A stretch of DNA of 64,000 bases from Phaeosaccion multiseriatum (taxonomy: Eukaryota > Ochrophyta, other classes), in NCBI GenBank assembly GCA_965112735.1, contig OZ218951.1:1798001-1862000 (forward strand). The letters are read 5' to 3'. The position numbers and the translations under genes are program-made. Position 1 is the stretch's first letter. Every line of letters starts with the position of its first letter. This document shows positions 43,250-56,300 of the stretch, one piece after another. The notes beneath the pieces were generated by a model. The model searched no databases, was not told where the DNA came from, and was given only the letters and a program-made list of their open reading frames with translations.

Positions 43250-46220
43250 ATGGCTGCCCTCTCGGCAGCAGCAGGAGGAGGAGGGGGTGAGCCTAGCGAG
43301 AGCTACAGCAGAAAGGCAAGCCACGCGGGATCGTGGTACAGTAGCAGCGGCAGGAAACTTAACGCCGAGCTCGACGGTGAGTAAAATATAGTCCTCGGTA
43401 TCCCTCTCTATCCTCCAAAGAGAGATGAGAGGGCGCTCTTCTCACGGCTCTCTCATCATCTCATCGTGTCTCCCTCTCTATCCTCCAAAGAGAGATGACA
43501 GGGCGCTCTTCTCACGGCTCTCTCATCATCTCATCGTGTCTCCCTCTCTATCCTCCAAAGAGAGATGAGAGGGCGCTCTTCTTACGGCGCGCCCTCTCTT
43601 ACTCCCCCCCTTGCTCTTTCGAAGGCTGGCTTAAGGCTGCTGCCGATGGTGCTGCCGGTGGGCATGGTGGTGGGCCTGTGAAGGCCGTCATCGCTCCCCA
43701 TGCCGGCTTCAGCTACTCAGGCCCCACTGCAGCCTTTGCGTACACCCATATGGATCCTGCTAAGGTCATGGCTTGAGAGATGAGAGAGACGGGGAGGTGC
43801 GCTGGGCCATAGGAGATGAGAGGGAGGAAGAGGAGAAGCACACTAACGTCTCTTGCTCCCCCCTCCTTGCCCTGACTCTGCAGATCAAGCGCGTGGTGGT
43901 ACTGGGGCCTAGCCACCATGTGCACTTGCCCGGCTGCGCAGTATCAAAGGCCCTGTTCCTTCAGACCCCGGTCGGGGACATTGAAACAGACCAAGAAACC
44001 ACAGATGAGGTCAGTAGTCAGTAGTCGGCAGAGGTAAAAGTCAACGTCAGGCGTGGCATACAATCGACTGATGTCGCTTTTCCTGAACCTGGCCCGATGC
44101 CCGATCTGGCCCGCCCCGGTGTGCATCTGCCGTTCGACGTGTGTGTGGGCACTCTCTTGGAACACCAGCTGCTGCAGTCGGGCCAGTTTGAGGTGATGAC
44201 CCCCGACATGGACGAGGACGAGCACTCCATTGAGATGCACCTGCCCTACGTTGCCAAGGTCATGCGAGGGCGGGCCTTCAAGGTAGGTAGGGAGAGCAGG
44301 CGTTTGTTCTTCAATTTGCTTTCCTACTGAGCACTACTCGCACGAGCACGCAGAGCACCTGGCAGTGGTACATGGTACATGTATGTATTGATAGAGTGAG
44401 TAGACTGTGTGCGTTTTGTTTGGTACTTGCGCCGCTTCCTCCCGACGCCCCCCCTTGTCACCTTCCAGAGTATGCTCTTGGTATCGAGCTTGAGGGGCCC
44501 TTAGCAGGGTATGCTCACACCGGAGGGGCGCCGACTTCATTATCGCCCTCTCCCTCCTACCCTTCTCTCTCTCGCTCTTACCTCGCTGCTGCTGCTGCTA
44601 CCCCTCCCCCCCCCTCCAGGCCGTGACCATCATGGTGGGCTCCACCAGCCCCGTGCAGGAAGAGGCATATGGCAAGCTCCTAGCCCCCCTGCTAAGAGAC
44701 CCCCACACCTTCTTCGTCGTCAGGTACTGTACAGGAAGGAGGGGCGAATGGGCGGGCGCCAGTTTAGGTGTGTCTGCACCGAGTAGGGCATACACACTAA
44801 GGGATTGTCGGCCACAATAGCTGGGGCTAGAAGCGAAATTCCCATTATTGCTCCGCAAAGACGAGTTGTGCGGTTCGGGTGTCTTCTGTCACGCTCTCTC
44901 TCTCTCTTTGTGTGTGGGGGGGGGGGGAGCGTACCCCTCGTTTCCAGAGTGCTGCTCTCACCAATACATGCATTCGTATTCTCACTCTCTCTCTCTCTCC
45001 GTGTGTGTGTGTGTGTCTGTCAATCTCTCCTTCCACAGCTCCGACTTTTGCCACTGGGGCAGGCGCTTCCGCTACACGCCACACGACCCCAAGCGAGGCA
45101 GCATTTCTGAGTACGTTGAGTGGCTGGACAGACAGGTAGGAGGGATGGCAGCATATGGCACAGTGTTGTGGCTAGGGAAGCAGAAGCCTATGTAGCTTAA
45201 GAGGAACCGAACGATGTATCGATGGATGAATATGCATGTGCGTGTTGTAGACGGGCCTTTCTCTCTAGTGACCAACCCCCCCTCCCCCTTTCCTCTTGAA
45301 CCGATGTACTCATCCGTCCTGTATGGACTGATTGGGGCCACTCCTCTTTGCAGGGCATGGCGCTGATCGAGGCGCAAGACATCAAAGGTTATTACGCCTA
45401 CTTGGACAACTTGAAGGTGAGAAGTTTGTATCATCAAATATCGAGTTTGATTCCACTTGACTTCACGGCACTAGTTGCTTGCACTCCTCTGCCCTTCCTC
45501 TTCGACTCTCCTGCGTGGTGGGGAGGATGTTTTGGTGTTTTTAGTGTGTACTTGCTTGCACTCCTTTGTTCTTCCTCTTCGACGCTACTGCTTGATGGAG
45601 AAGACGGGCTTGTGTGGTACTTTACTGACCCTCTGGTCGACCCTCTTCCCAACGCCATCCATCTCTCCCTTAACGATGCCCACAGAATACCATCTGCGGC
45701 AGACACCCCATCGGTGTGCTCCTGCAGGCGATGAAGGTCTGTGCGTCGACGGGCTTCCCCCTCCAGGCAGCCTTTGTACGGTACGCGCAGAGCAGTCAGG
45801 CCACGGATATGCAGGTATGCCCGTGAGATGAGAGAGAGAGATACAAGGGCGGGAGGGAGGTGACAGAGGAACTGAGCAAGTTGAAACAGAGACAAGCCTA
45901 GAAACCGAGCAAGCGAAGGAAGGAAGGAAGGAAGGAAGGAAGGAAGGAAGGAAGGAAGGAAGGAAGGAAGGAGGGGAGTGCAGAAGCACACGGCGAGAGA
46001 GGGCATGGCGGAGGGACCTTGGGAGAGGCCAGGAGGGAGGACACAGGACATAAATTCGCATGCACATGACATTGTCACGTATGTTTTCCCTTCTCCCCTT
46101 GTCTCTCTTCCGTCTCTTCCTCCCCCCCCCACCCCACCACCACCGCCGCCGCCGCCACAGGACTCTTCGGTGAGTTATGCGAGTGCTCTGGTCTCGACCT
46201 CCTCAGCCGCACAGACCTGA
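43250..46220 (+). CDS. MEMO1: MEMO1 family protein
   Basis: Exons 43250-43376, 43625-43764, 43884-44009, 44169-44282, 44620-44723, 45039-45135, 45354-45416, 45686-45814 and 46161-46220; phases close, giving 319 aa, close to the human length. MEMO proteins share the fold of class III extradiol dioxygenases and bind metal; reported roles are in cytoskeleton, redox and iron handling. Blocks: ASHAGSWYSSSGRKLNAEL, IAPHAGFSYSGPTAAFAY, VVLGPSHHVHLPGCAVS, DMDEDEHSIEMHLPYVAK, SSDFCHWGRRFRY, NTICGRHPIGVLLQAM, YAQSSQATDMQDSSVSYAS. His49, His81 and Cys244 equivalents (PHAGF, GPSHH, TICGRH) are present. The expected stretch after TDQETTDE joins at an acceptor within 44161-44168. Intron 1 holds a 70-bp triplication. 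Confidence 0.93.
43401..43600. repeat. 70-bp unit in three tandem copies in MEMO1 intron 1
   Basis: TCCCTCTCTATCCTCCAAAG recurs at 43401, 43471 and 43541, each followed by AGAGATGA(G/C)AGGGCGCTCTTCT. The copies are almost identical. Confidence 0.95.
45915..45971. repeat. (GAAG)n microsatellite in MEMO1 intron 8
   Basis: About 14 GAAG/GGAA units in the last intron of MEMO1. Confidence 0.9.
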
Positions 46221-47482
<1,262 letters not shown>

Positions 47483-48388
47483 ATGTTGACGCACATCCTC
47501 TTTGTGTGTACGAGCAACACCTGCAGGAGCCCCATGGCGGGTAAGAGGTGCTATTTCTTCCTCCCCTCTACTTGTGTTGCGTCTTTCCTCTAATCCTACC
47601 ACGGATCTCTCCACCGCAGAGGCGTTGGCTTGTCACAGCCTGAAGGGGCGGGAAGGTTTTACAGTCTCCTCACGAGGTAAGCATAACTCCTTCCTTCCTT
47701 TTCCTTGCGGCACTCCCATTGGAGTGTGTGCCTTGCTCACAACAAGTGCACGCACCACACTCCCCAACAGCATTGACAGATGACTACGAACCCCCCAACT
47801 CCCCTGCCAATCCCCATGGGGTGGAGGCTTTGCGGAGTCTGTGCGGGTTGGACACGTCGACGCACCGCTCAGCATTGCTCACTTGCGAGGAGATTGATGG
47901 GGCAGCCAAGATATACACCATGACATCGGCACAACGGGAAATTGTCCTTCGCATGGGTGAGTCTGGGACAGGAAGAGCGCCGGGTGTAGTGTAGCTTAGT
48001 AACGGATGGGAGGCATGAGCAGGAGAGAAGGCCAAGCCTTCCCCGGTTTCTGCCCACAACCGTCAGCCCCCCCCCCTTCCCGCCCTTGTTCACCGCCTTT
48101 CCCGCAGGTAGAAGGCGGAGAAGCAGCAGCAGCCGCAGCAGCAGCAGCAGCAGTGAAAGTGGCGGCGGTAGCAGCTGCCACAGCTCTGAGGAGGAGCTAG
48201 CGAAGAAGGTGCTGCTTCTATCCCCTAGTGGAGAAGACATATCAGATCCCTGGCGGAAATCTGCTTCCGTTTACAATGCCTGCGCGAAGCAGATCCGAGA
48301 CGCCGTCAGCTTTGTCCTGGATAGGGACTTTCCATTGGAGCAGGAGGCAGCGCGGGCCATCCCTGCTGCAGACGATGAAAAGCAATGA
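47483..48388 (+). CDS. Low-molecular-weight protein tyrosine phosphatase
   Basis: Exons 47483-47540, 47620-47676, 47771-47956 and 48108-48388; phases close, giving 193 aa (typical family size about 150). The catalytic P-loop is complete: ILFVCTSNTCRSPMA (C-x4-C-R-S). Later blocks match bacterial and plant LMW-PTP/YwlE types: ANPHGVEALRSL, AAKIYTMTSAQREIVLRM, and general-acid loop DISDPWRKSASVYNAC with Asp-Pro. Known reaction: phosphotyrosine (or phosphoarginine in YwlE) hydrolysis through a cysteinyl phosphate. A Ser/Arg-rich insert (RRRRSSSSRSSSSSSES) begins exon 4 between the catalytic core and the acid loop, and an acidic tail extends the C-terminus. No targeting signal: the start Met lies 5 codons before the P-loop strand. 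Confidence 0.9.
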
Positions 48389-49288
48389 CGGACGCCTCGG
48401 GGAACGAGTAACGCTTGACAAGAGGAGAGAGGAAGAGACGGAACAAAACTGAGCCCCAAAGCCATGCCTGCACCCCAATAGCTTTGACGTTTGAGCGTGT
48501 TGGCATCACGTCAAGGCTGCTTCTCAGAGGGGGTGGGGGCGTGAGACACATGCTCTACGTCAGCCAGTCAGTCGGAGCCACTACACCGGAGACTGAGACT
48601 GTCGATCGGAGCCCTTACACCAGAGAGGTACGTAAGTAGTACAATGTTTGTCTTATTTCTTGCCGTGTGTTATATTCTATTGCCTGTGGCGGCGGTGATA
48701 TATTCCCGAATCTCTTTGCCCTGGGCGTGTTATGTACATGTTTGTGCAAGTGGACGTGTATGTGCCTTGTTCGTCCTCTGATTCTCTGCTCTGGTCTTGT
48801 CTCTATCTCCCGCCCTTTCCTTTTTGCCACTGTTCTGTCCAATCCCTTCGTGTCACCCTCCAGCTGGGAAGATCAGCGACAGCTGTAGTCGATGACAAGG
48901 GATCCAATAGAACCACAGCAAAGGGAAGGAGGGGCGACAGAGCCATCAATTCGTCCTGGAGTGGAATTGAACTCTGGTGCCACTGCTCGTCTCAAGAATA
49001 GGGTGCTGTGGCAGCTCTATCCTACTCACCTACCTATCTATCTATCTACCTACCTACATGCCTTTGTGCCTCTCCTTTGTGGGAGGAAGCTTTGGGCGGG
49101 CCCGGGCGACGCCGGTTGTGGGATGGAGCCCATCCACTGCCTCGCAGCCCATCTATTGCCATCTATTTCGCAAGTCCGGCCTCGGGGCCAAACTGGTATC
49201 TTCCCCTCGGTAAGCCGCACCGCACCGTAGAGGGAGGGGGGGGTTGGGTGTTGTGTGTGTGACATACCCCAATGCGGTGGTCAGTCGA
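48389..49288. other. Convergent intergenic region
   Basis: Between the 3' ends of the phosphatase and arginase genes. Contains T-rich sequence near 48650-48680 and a (CTAC/CTAT)n stretch near 49028-49060. No coding signal recognised on either strand. Confidence 0.5.
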
Positions 49289-52200
49289 TCACAGAATGGT
49301 GCTACCGAGGCCAGAGGCGCAGAGAGCCATCGCCATCTCCAAGGTTCTCTGTTTGGCTTCGGGTGTCTGTGCCAGGCTAGGATTCACCTGTGTAGGACAG
49401 CGGAGGAGGAGGAGGATGGGAGGAAAGGAGGAGGAGGAGGAGGAGGAGGAGGAGTGAGGGGGGTCAGATAGAAAAGGGGCGGGAGAGGGTGAGCAGCAGC
49501 AGCAAGTGTCCTTTTCGTATGTGAACGGAATCACTCTCTCAATACACAGCTTCTTACCCCCACTACAGTGGTACCCACTCCACTCCCACACACACACACA
49601 CACATCTTCTCTCCCCTCCCATGACGCAGTCGCGCACTCCCTCACTCACTTGCGCACTCCCTCACTCCCTCATGCACTCATTCACTCCCTCAATCCCTCA
49701 TGCAACTCCCAAACCCTCACCCACTCACCTCCACAAGGTCCATGGAGCCGAGCAGTCCCGTCTCTGCCGCTGCCTCCACCACAAACTCGGCCTCGCGGTA
49801 AGTGAGCCCGCCCCTCACCATGGTGCCTTTTTGGGGGGGGGGGGGGATGGCAGTGGATGAGGGTCAGCGGTTAGGAGCATGTTGCACATCTAGGGGGAAG
49901 GCGGGCGTGCAGGGGAGTGCAATACCCAACACAACCATACACACACACAGTCACGGCTGCTGAGGAGAGAGCACAAATCTTCCTTAAGCTTGCAGAGCTC
50001 ACACCAGATGAAGGCGACTGACCGACCCCCTTCCACCCCCCCTCCTTCCCTCCCCCCCTTCCTTTCTTCCGTCCGCGTCCTTCCTTCTCCCCTCCGCTGC
50101 TTCGTCCCTCCCTTCCTCCTGCCCTTTCTTCCTCCACATCTTACCAGTAGCGGGTGCCCATCTGGGGTCGAGAGCGTCAATATCGAAGGACAGGTGCAGC
50201 GGCCGAGAGCCCGCGGTCAGGTGTGCGAGGGCGTCAGACACACACGGCCCGATGCCTCTCCGATCGACGTCTACAGGGAAGGTTTCCGGGGCGGGAGGAA
50301 AGGGAGGGGTTGAGACGGCAGACTGGAGCTTGCTTGTCGGTAGTAGGAGAGGTAGGTGAGAGGCGACCGACCAAGACTGGAAGGCGGCATTCCTTTGCTC
50401 TCGAGGGTCACGGACAGACAGACAGACAGACATAGAGGCAGGCAGGCAGGCATACGGACTCAGGGACCGACCGACCTTGCATCGTGCTCACGAACATTCC
50501 CATCTGCACCGGCAAGAAAAGGAGGGGGAGAGGAGCAAGGAAGGAGTTGGGGCGGAGGGCAGCAAGTCCAAAACCAAGAACACAGTGAGAATCTCCACCC
50601 GCGTGTGTGGAGATAGAGAGAGCAAAGCCCGCATGGGTAATTTTTCGACCACCGCATTGACTGACTACACTACCACGATAGCGCTACTAGAATAGTGCCG
50701 ACCGACCTCTTTGGACATCTTACGGAGCAGCCTCTTCTCTGAAGGGTCGAGGTCTCGCAGTCCAATGTAGGCGATTTGCGAGGGCTGCAGGGTTGGGTAC
50801 ACCGCCGAGGGCTGAACGCCCCCGACCTCTGCCTTCTCCTCCAGCCACTCCAGGCCCTTCTCCGGCAGGAAAGAAGGGGCAGGAAGAAGCAGGGGAAGGC
50901 GGTATACGTGGTGGTGACGTGTGATGATGAGGAGAGTGGCGACGGGTGATGATGATGAGTTGCGTGTCGGGTGTCGGTAAACATTGGTATGGTACAGCGC
51001 CAGCAAGAGCAGACTAGTGCTGGAGCAGAGCAGAGAGAGCATACAAGCAGGGCAGAGCAGAGCCGCAGACAGATTGACCGCCCCCTTCAGCTCTTCCCCT
51101 CCACTCCCCTCTCATCCCTCCCTCACCTGGATAGTAGCCGGATCACAGAGGCGCATGAGAAGGCCCAGGGGCATGCCGTGCATGTTGCCGCTGGGGGAGG
51201 AGGCTGGAGTGTTGATATCGGCATGCGCGTCCACCCAGAGCACGCCGGTGTCGCTGCGAGTGGCGAGCAGGCCTGGGGCATCGAATCGAGGAGCAGAAAC
51301 AAGACAAGAGGAAGGAGAGGAGTTCAGTAAATCAATACAGTAATTGGAAGTGCTCGTTTCTCGAAGCTTCGTTCCTTTCGAAGGGCATGAAAGGTGCAAC
51401 GACCATCGCAGGGGTGAACCGGCGAACAGGGCGAACGGGTAGCTGAGTACCCGTGGCCCTCATGGTTGACTACCTAGCAAGCAGCTCACGCACGCACGCA
51501 CGCACGCACGCAACACGCAAGCACCTGCCAATGTTCCGATGGCGATGCTGTGGTCTCCGCCGATGGTGAGAACGAATCTGCCTGCGGCAGCGGCTCTGTA
51601 GGATGGCAATCAGCGGGCGCGAATGGGTGCGTGTGTACATGCGAGAGGGGCCCCCGCCCCGCCCGCCCCTTGGCCCGTAAACGTCAACTCAAACTTACTT
51701 GTGGACAGTGGTCGCGAGCGTGTGGTTCCCTGCCCCCACCGAGAGCGACTGCAGAGCCTTGCCTTCCTGCATCTTGGTGGGGTCGGAGGCTGTCCCTACT
51801 CCGGTCGAGTAGGACATGGGAATATCTCCCTGGAGGTTTAGATCGGGTGGGTTAGGGGTGGAGGGAGAGAGGAGGCAGGGAAGGAGTACGGCCGTCAAAA
51901 GGCTTGGTGCACTGCATGCACCACGCACACTCACACCCACACACGCACCATATTCTCCAGCCTCCAGCCGAGCTTCATGACCACGTCGTGAAGGCCGGCG
52001 TCGCGCATCAGCTGAGGCGCCTGCTCCACCCCGGCCACCGGTTGGCCGTATTGCATGGGGGCGCCGATCTGCGGAGCGAGACGTGAGCGCGGGGCAAAGG
52101 GTTGGAGCGAGGAGAGGAGCTTGCACTTGACGATCGATGGTACAACAGGTGTGGAGGAAGGCTGAGGCTGTTGCCTCTGGCTGCTCGTGGCTCGGTGCCC

Positions 52201-52542
52201 CCCACTCACCAGAGCGACTGTTCTCGATGGGCAAAGGAAGCTGGGCATTGGCGGCAGATCGTCGAGAAGCACGTCGTCGAGCTGAGCCAGGACGCCCCGC
52301 ACGGGGCTGTTGGCCTTTCTGCTGCTCCTGCTGCTGCTGCTGCTGCTGGTCGTGGTGGTGCTCAAACTTCTCCTAGATGCACCGCCAACCCGCGCCGGTG
52401 AGAGCTTCCGTGTGGGTACAGTTTCCAGCAGAGCGGAGCTCAGGCGTCTTCTGTTGCTCCGACCGGCGCAACTCGCTAACGCTGTTCTCGCGCTTCCTCC
52501 ACAGGAAGAGACGGCTCTGAAGGAAATAAAAGCGGACGACAT
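49289..52542 (-). CDS. ARG: Arginase, probably organellar
   Basis: Exons 52210-52542, 51949-52068, 51699-51829, 51525-51595, 51127-51272, 50707-50859, 50476-50503 (28 nt), 50145-50270, 49729-49826 and 49289-49387; all phases close, giving 434 aa. It hydrolyses arginine to ornithine and urea. Mn-ligand motifs are present: [37 protein letters not shown] marks arginase over agmatinase, and [12 protein letters not shown] supplies the active-site Glu. Other blocks: [43 protein letters not shown] and a shortened C-terminus [10 protein letters not shown]...GLGSTIL. The first 90 residues are Ser/Arg-rich without acidic residues, like a mitochondrial presequence. The acceptor before KGLEWLEEK is a tandem NAGNAG (GAGAAG), so one Lys may be included or skipped. 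Confidence 0.93.
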
Positions 52543-53002
52543 CGTCAGTACCACCTCCCGCTCTCCCTCTCCTCTGTTGGAGTAGGCGTTTATACTATCG
52601 TGGCGTCGGAGAAGGACAAAAAAGGAGAAGAAAAGAGAAAAGTAAAAATGATGTGGAAGGGTAAGTTGATGATCCATTCACAGATGGCCGAATTTTCTTC
52701 TTCTTTTCCTTCTTTTTTCTTTCTCTTTTTTTTCTCTTCGTCTCTTCTAATTTTGTGTGTGAGCACTGTGTTTGGCAGACGCCCCATGGCGTAATTACTT
52801 AATTAATTTTAAATACTGCCCCACACCTTCCCTATTCTCCCCCCCCCCTCCCAACAATTAACGTACAGAAAGCCCAAAAAATGGACGAGGTATTTGACAG
52901 CGCCTCCCCATCACCCCACCCAACCCACGCTGGCACGAATCACCACCACCACCACCACCACCACCACCAACCCCACCACCCTTGTCGCCTCACCCATCCT
53001 CT
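52543..53002. other. Intergenic region, tandem genes
   Basis: Upstream of arginase and downstream of the RB gene (both minus). A-rich near 52615-52650 and T-rich near 52695-52740; a (CAC)n run at 52941-52975. No gene. Confidence 0.45.
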
Positions 53003-53303
53003 CTAGTAGCGCCCCTGATGTTCTTCCGAGAGTCCGGGCAGCCAGCCGCTATTGTACATGGGTGGGGCCATCCCTGCCGCTGTCGCCGCGGCTGCTGGTG
53101 GCGCTTGGTGGTACACTCCTGGCCTCCACGAGCCTGCGGGGGGGGCAGCAACGCCCTCGCCGTGCATGAGAAGCGAGTGCATCGTCTCTGAGGGGCCGCC
53201 ATGGAAAAACGACGGCATCTGCCCGCCTGCGGTTGGTGGGTAGTGCTGCTGCGGGTGCTGGTGCGGGTGGAGCTGGTGCTGTGGTTGTTGATGATAATGA
53301 TGG

Positions 53304-53368
<65 letters not shown>

Positions 53369-56300
53369 ATGGTGGTGGTGGAGTTGCTGCTGATGGTGGT
53401 GGTGATGCCGGCCCTGCTGCTGCATGAGCATCTGCTGCTCATGCTGCCGCTGCTGCTGTTGCTGCTGCTGCTGTACAAGCTGCCGCTGCTCTCCCATCTG
53501 CCTGGGCTCCACGCGTGCCCTCTTGTTGCGTGTTTGGGCCAGCACGGGGGTGTTGCCCATGGATGATTGGTGCCGAAGGCGGGAATTTGGATGATAGTCG
53601 ATGGGGGTCGTACCTCTGTCGCCTGCTCCTGCCGCTACTGCTTCTGATGCTGCTGATGCCGATGCTGCTGCTGCTGCTGACGCTGCTGCTGATGCTGCTG
53701 CGTTGCTGCTCGGTGTGAACATCCCAGCGCTGCTCTTGGTCTGGCGAGTGCCCTTGCCTACGCCCTGTTCTGATCCTCCTTCACCAGCGCCGGCGCCCCC
53801 TTTCCCCGAGCCGTGGGGGAAGGCAGCCGTAGAGAGCTTGTACACCCCCGACGACTCCCTCACCCGCATCCGCTTCCGACATGCTCTATTGACGGCTGAG
53901 AATGGATCCTCCGGAGTGCCGAGGGTGCTCGTTCCGAAGATAAAAGTGGGTCGAACCGCCCGGCCGAGAGGTCCGGAGTGGGGCAGCATTTGTGACGAGA
54001 AGCGATCGCCTCTGTACCCCATACACCCCCCCAGTGGTAAGTCATTGGGCACAACCTTGACGCTGATGTTGTTCAAGATACGATGCGTGGTGCTGCCCGG
54101 TGGAGGCAGAGGCGCCACCAGCTCCTGTCGCGCCGGATCGCTCCTACTATTGCTGCCACTGCCCCCGCTGCCACCGCTGTTATCGTTGACGCCCCCACTG
54201 CCCACTCCTCTCTTGCCCGGGGAAGAGTGTTGCTGCAGGTCTCCTCTTCCGCGGAGATTGACCACTCTTCGAGCGTCTTCCACAGTCTGGATTGAGTCCA
54301 CGACCTTTTGCTGCTTGGATACGTTGCGCATGTCCAGAATAAAGTCTTTGGCCGCGTACAGATAAACCTGCACAGTGGATAAGTTGTGGGGGAGGGAGAG
54401 GGGGAGGGGGGCGCTACTTTGGTTGGAGACAAACGGACCTTCCTTTTCATCTCAGCAGAGGCGCCGGAGCAACACTCGGCCCGAAGGGGCACAAGAGGGA
54501 CAACAGTGAGAGCACTTTCGGAAGCATCAAGAAAGAGGGAACACGACAAAACGACAAACACGGTAGGTAGTTAATGCCCCCTCTCACCTTGTTGTAAAAG
54601 CTGATGATGTCTCCCGTAGCCCCGTTCCCCATTCGTATGCTCTTGGTCACGGCATTTTTGCGGACAGAGGTTGGCGGCAGCAGGCTCTGATAGAGGCCCA
54701 CGGGCTCCACCAGTGGGGAGGGCGGCTCCGGTAGGCTCTCATGCAGGTTGGTTCGGTTCTCCTCGAGCAAGTCACTGTAGGCCTTGATGACGCTCTTCAT
54801 GGCGATGCCTGCGTACACTTTGTTGATGCGGCAGATGCTGTACGCGCTGCAGATGATGATCTGCCGGTAGGAGGGGAGGGGAGGGACGGAGAGGGGGTGA
54901 GAGAAGGAGAGAGACAGGAAAAAAATAAATACATCGAAACCGGGGTAATCAATACCCCTTTGCTCCTCCATACAGCACTCTTGCTGCCGCCTCCCTTCTG
55001 CATGGACTAGAAAGCGAACTACGTCCTCACTCACTCACCTGGTCCAAATGTCTCCCCTCCAGCATGCCGTAGTGCTTTGTGATGCAGTGAAGCACCACCG
55101 TCCAGACCTGATTCCCCGCCGACGGGGCCCACTTGAGCTGCTTCAGACACATCCTGTTGATCATGTCTGCGCAATAGAGCACCAACTTCCGCGTGAAGAG
55201 CTCCAGGAAGGTGGAGTGCGGGCCCTTCTTCCTGCCGCCCATGTCTTCGCTCTTCTCCGCTTTGACCACGACTTTCCCCTCCATTTGCTGCTGCTGCCCC
55301 CCCTCCTCACCAGTCTGCGGCTGCCCGTTCTCCTCGTCAGCGCCCCCTTGCCCTTGCCCTTGCCCCTGCCCCTGCCCCTCGGAGGCATTGGCGGCGGCGA
55401 GTGCAGCCATCCAGCCCGACCCACCGTACATCGCCTCATGCTCGAGCGCCGCCGTCGGCCAATCATAGCTCGCCGCAGCGGCACCCTCTGCCTTTCTGTC
55501 CCCACCACGAGCAGCGCCTCTATCACCACTACTATCAGCTTCAGCGTCAGCAGTAGGAGCAGGAGCAGGGGCTCGACTCCCATCGGCCTCAGTGATTAGG
55601 GAGATGAGCGTCGAGCGAGGCTTGCTCCACACGAGGTTAGACACCAGCTCGGCTTGCACTCTCTGCATGTGCTCACTCAACAGGTGGGGCAGGCAGGGGC
55701 AGCACAGGGTGAAGTGGTCCACGACACGCATCATGTCAACGGGGTCCAGCTCCAACGCATCGAGCACCCAGGACAGGGAGTACTCGTCTCCCGTGCGCAC
55801 TGTAGCCAGTACAGCAGGGGCCGGGCAACCATTCAGAGCCTCCGCTTCTGGTGCTCCGTTCAATGACGCCAATCCTCCTGCTACTGCCGCTGCCGCTGCG
55901 GATGCTGCTTTTACGCCGTTTGCTTCGATGGGCCCACGTTGTCCTCCTTTCAGTCCTGTGGCCAGAGCAGACGCGGCGCTTGTAGCTTCTTGCTCCTCCG
56001 CTACAGCTGCGGCCTTCAAAGCCTGCGACTCCAGCACCACCTCGAGACTGCATGCCATGAGCGCCGGGAGCAGATTCCCTTGCTTGAGTAAAGCCGAGTT
56101 GCCTCCCTTTCCTTTCCGCCCCTTCGCCTCGAGAATCAGAACCGTCCGTAGCGTCAGCACCACGAGAGAGGTGGCGGTGGTGGCACACAAACGAAGCGCC
56201 GCCCCCTTCGAAGCTTCGACGGTGCCGTTGCCCTGACCTTCGGCGCTGTGCGATAGGACCAGACCAGACAAGCTCTCCAATTGCCCTTTGACAGCCTCGG

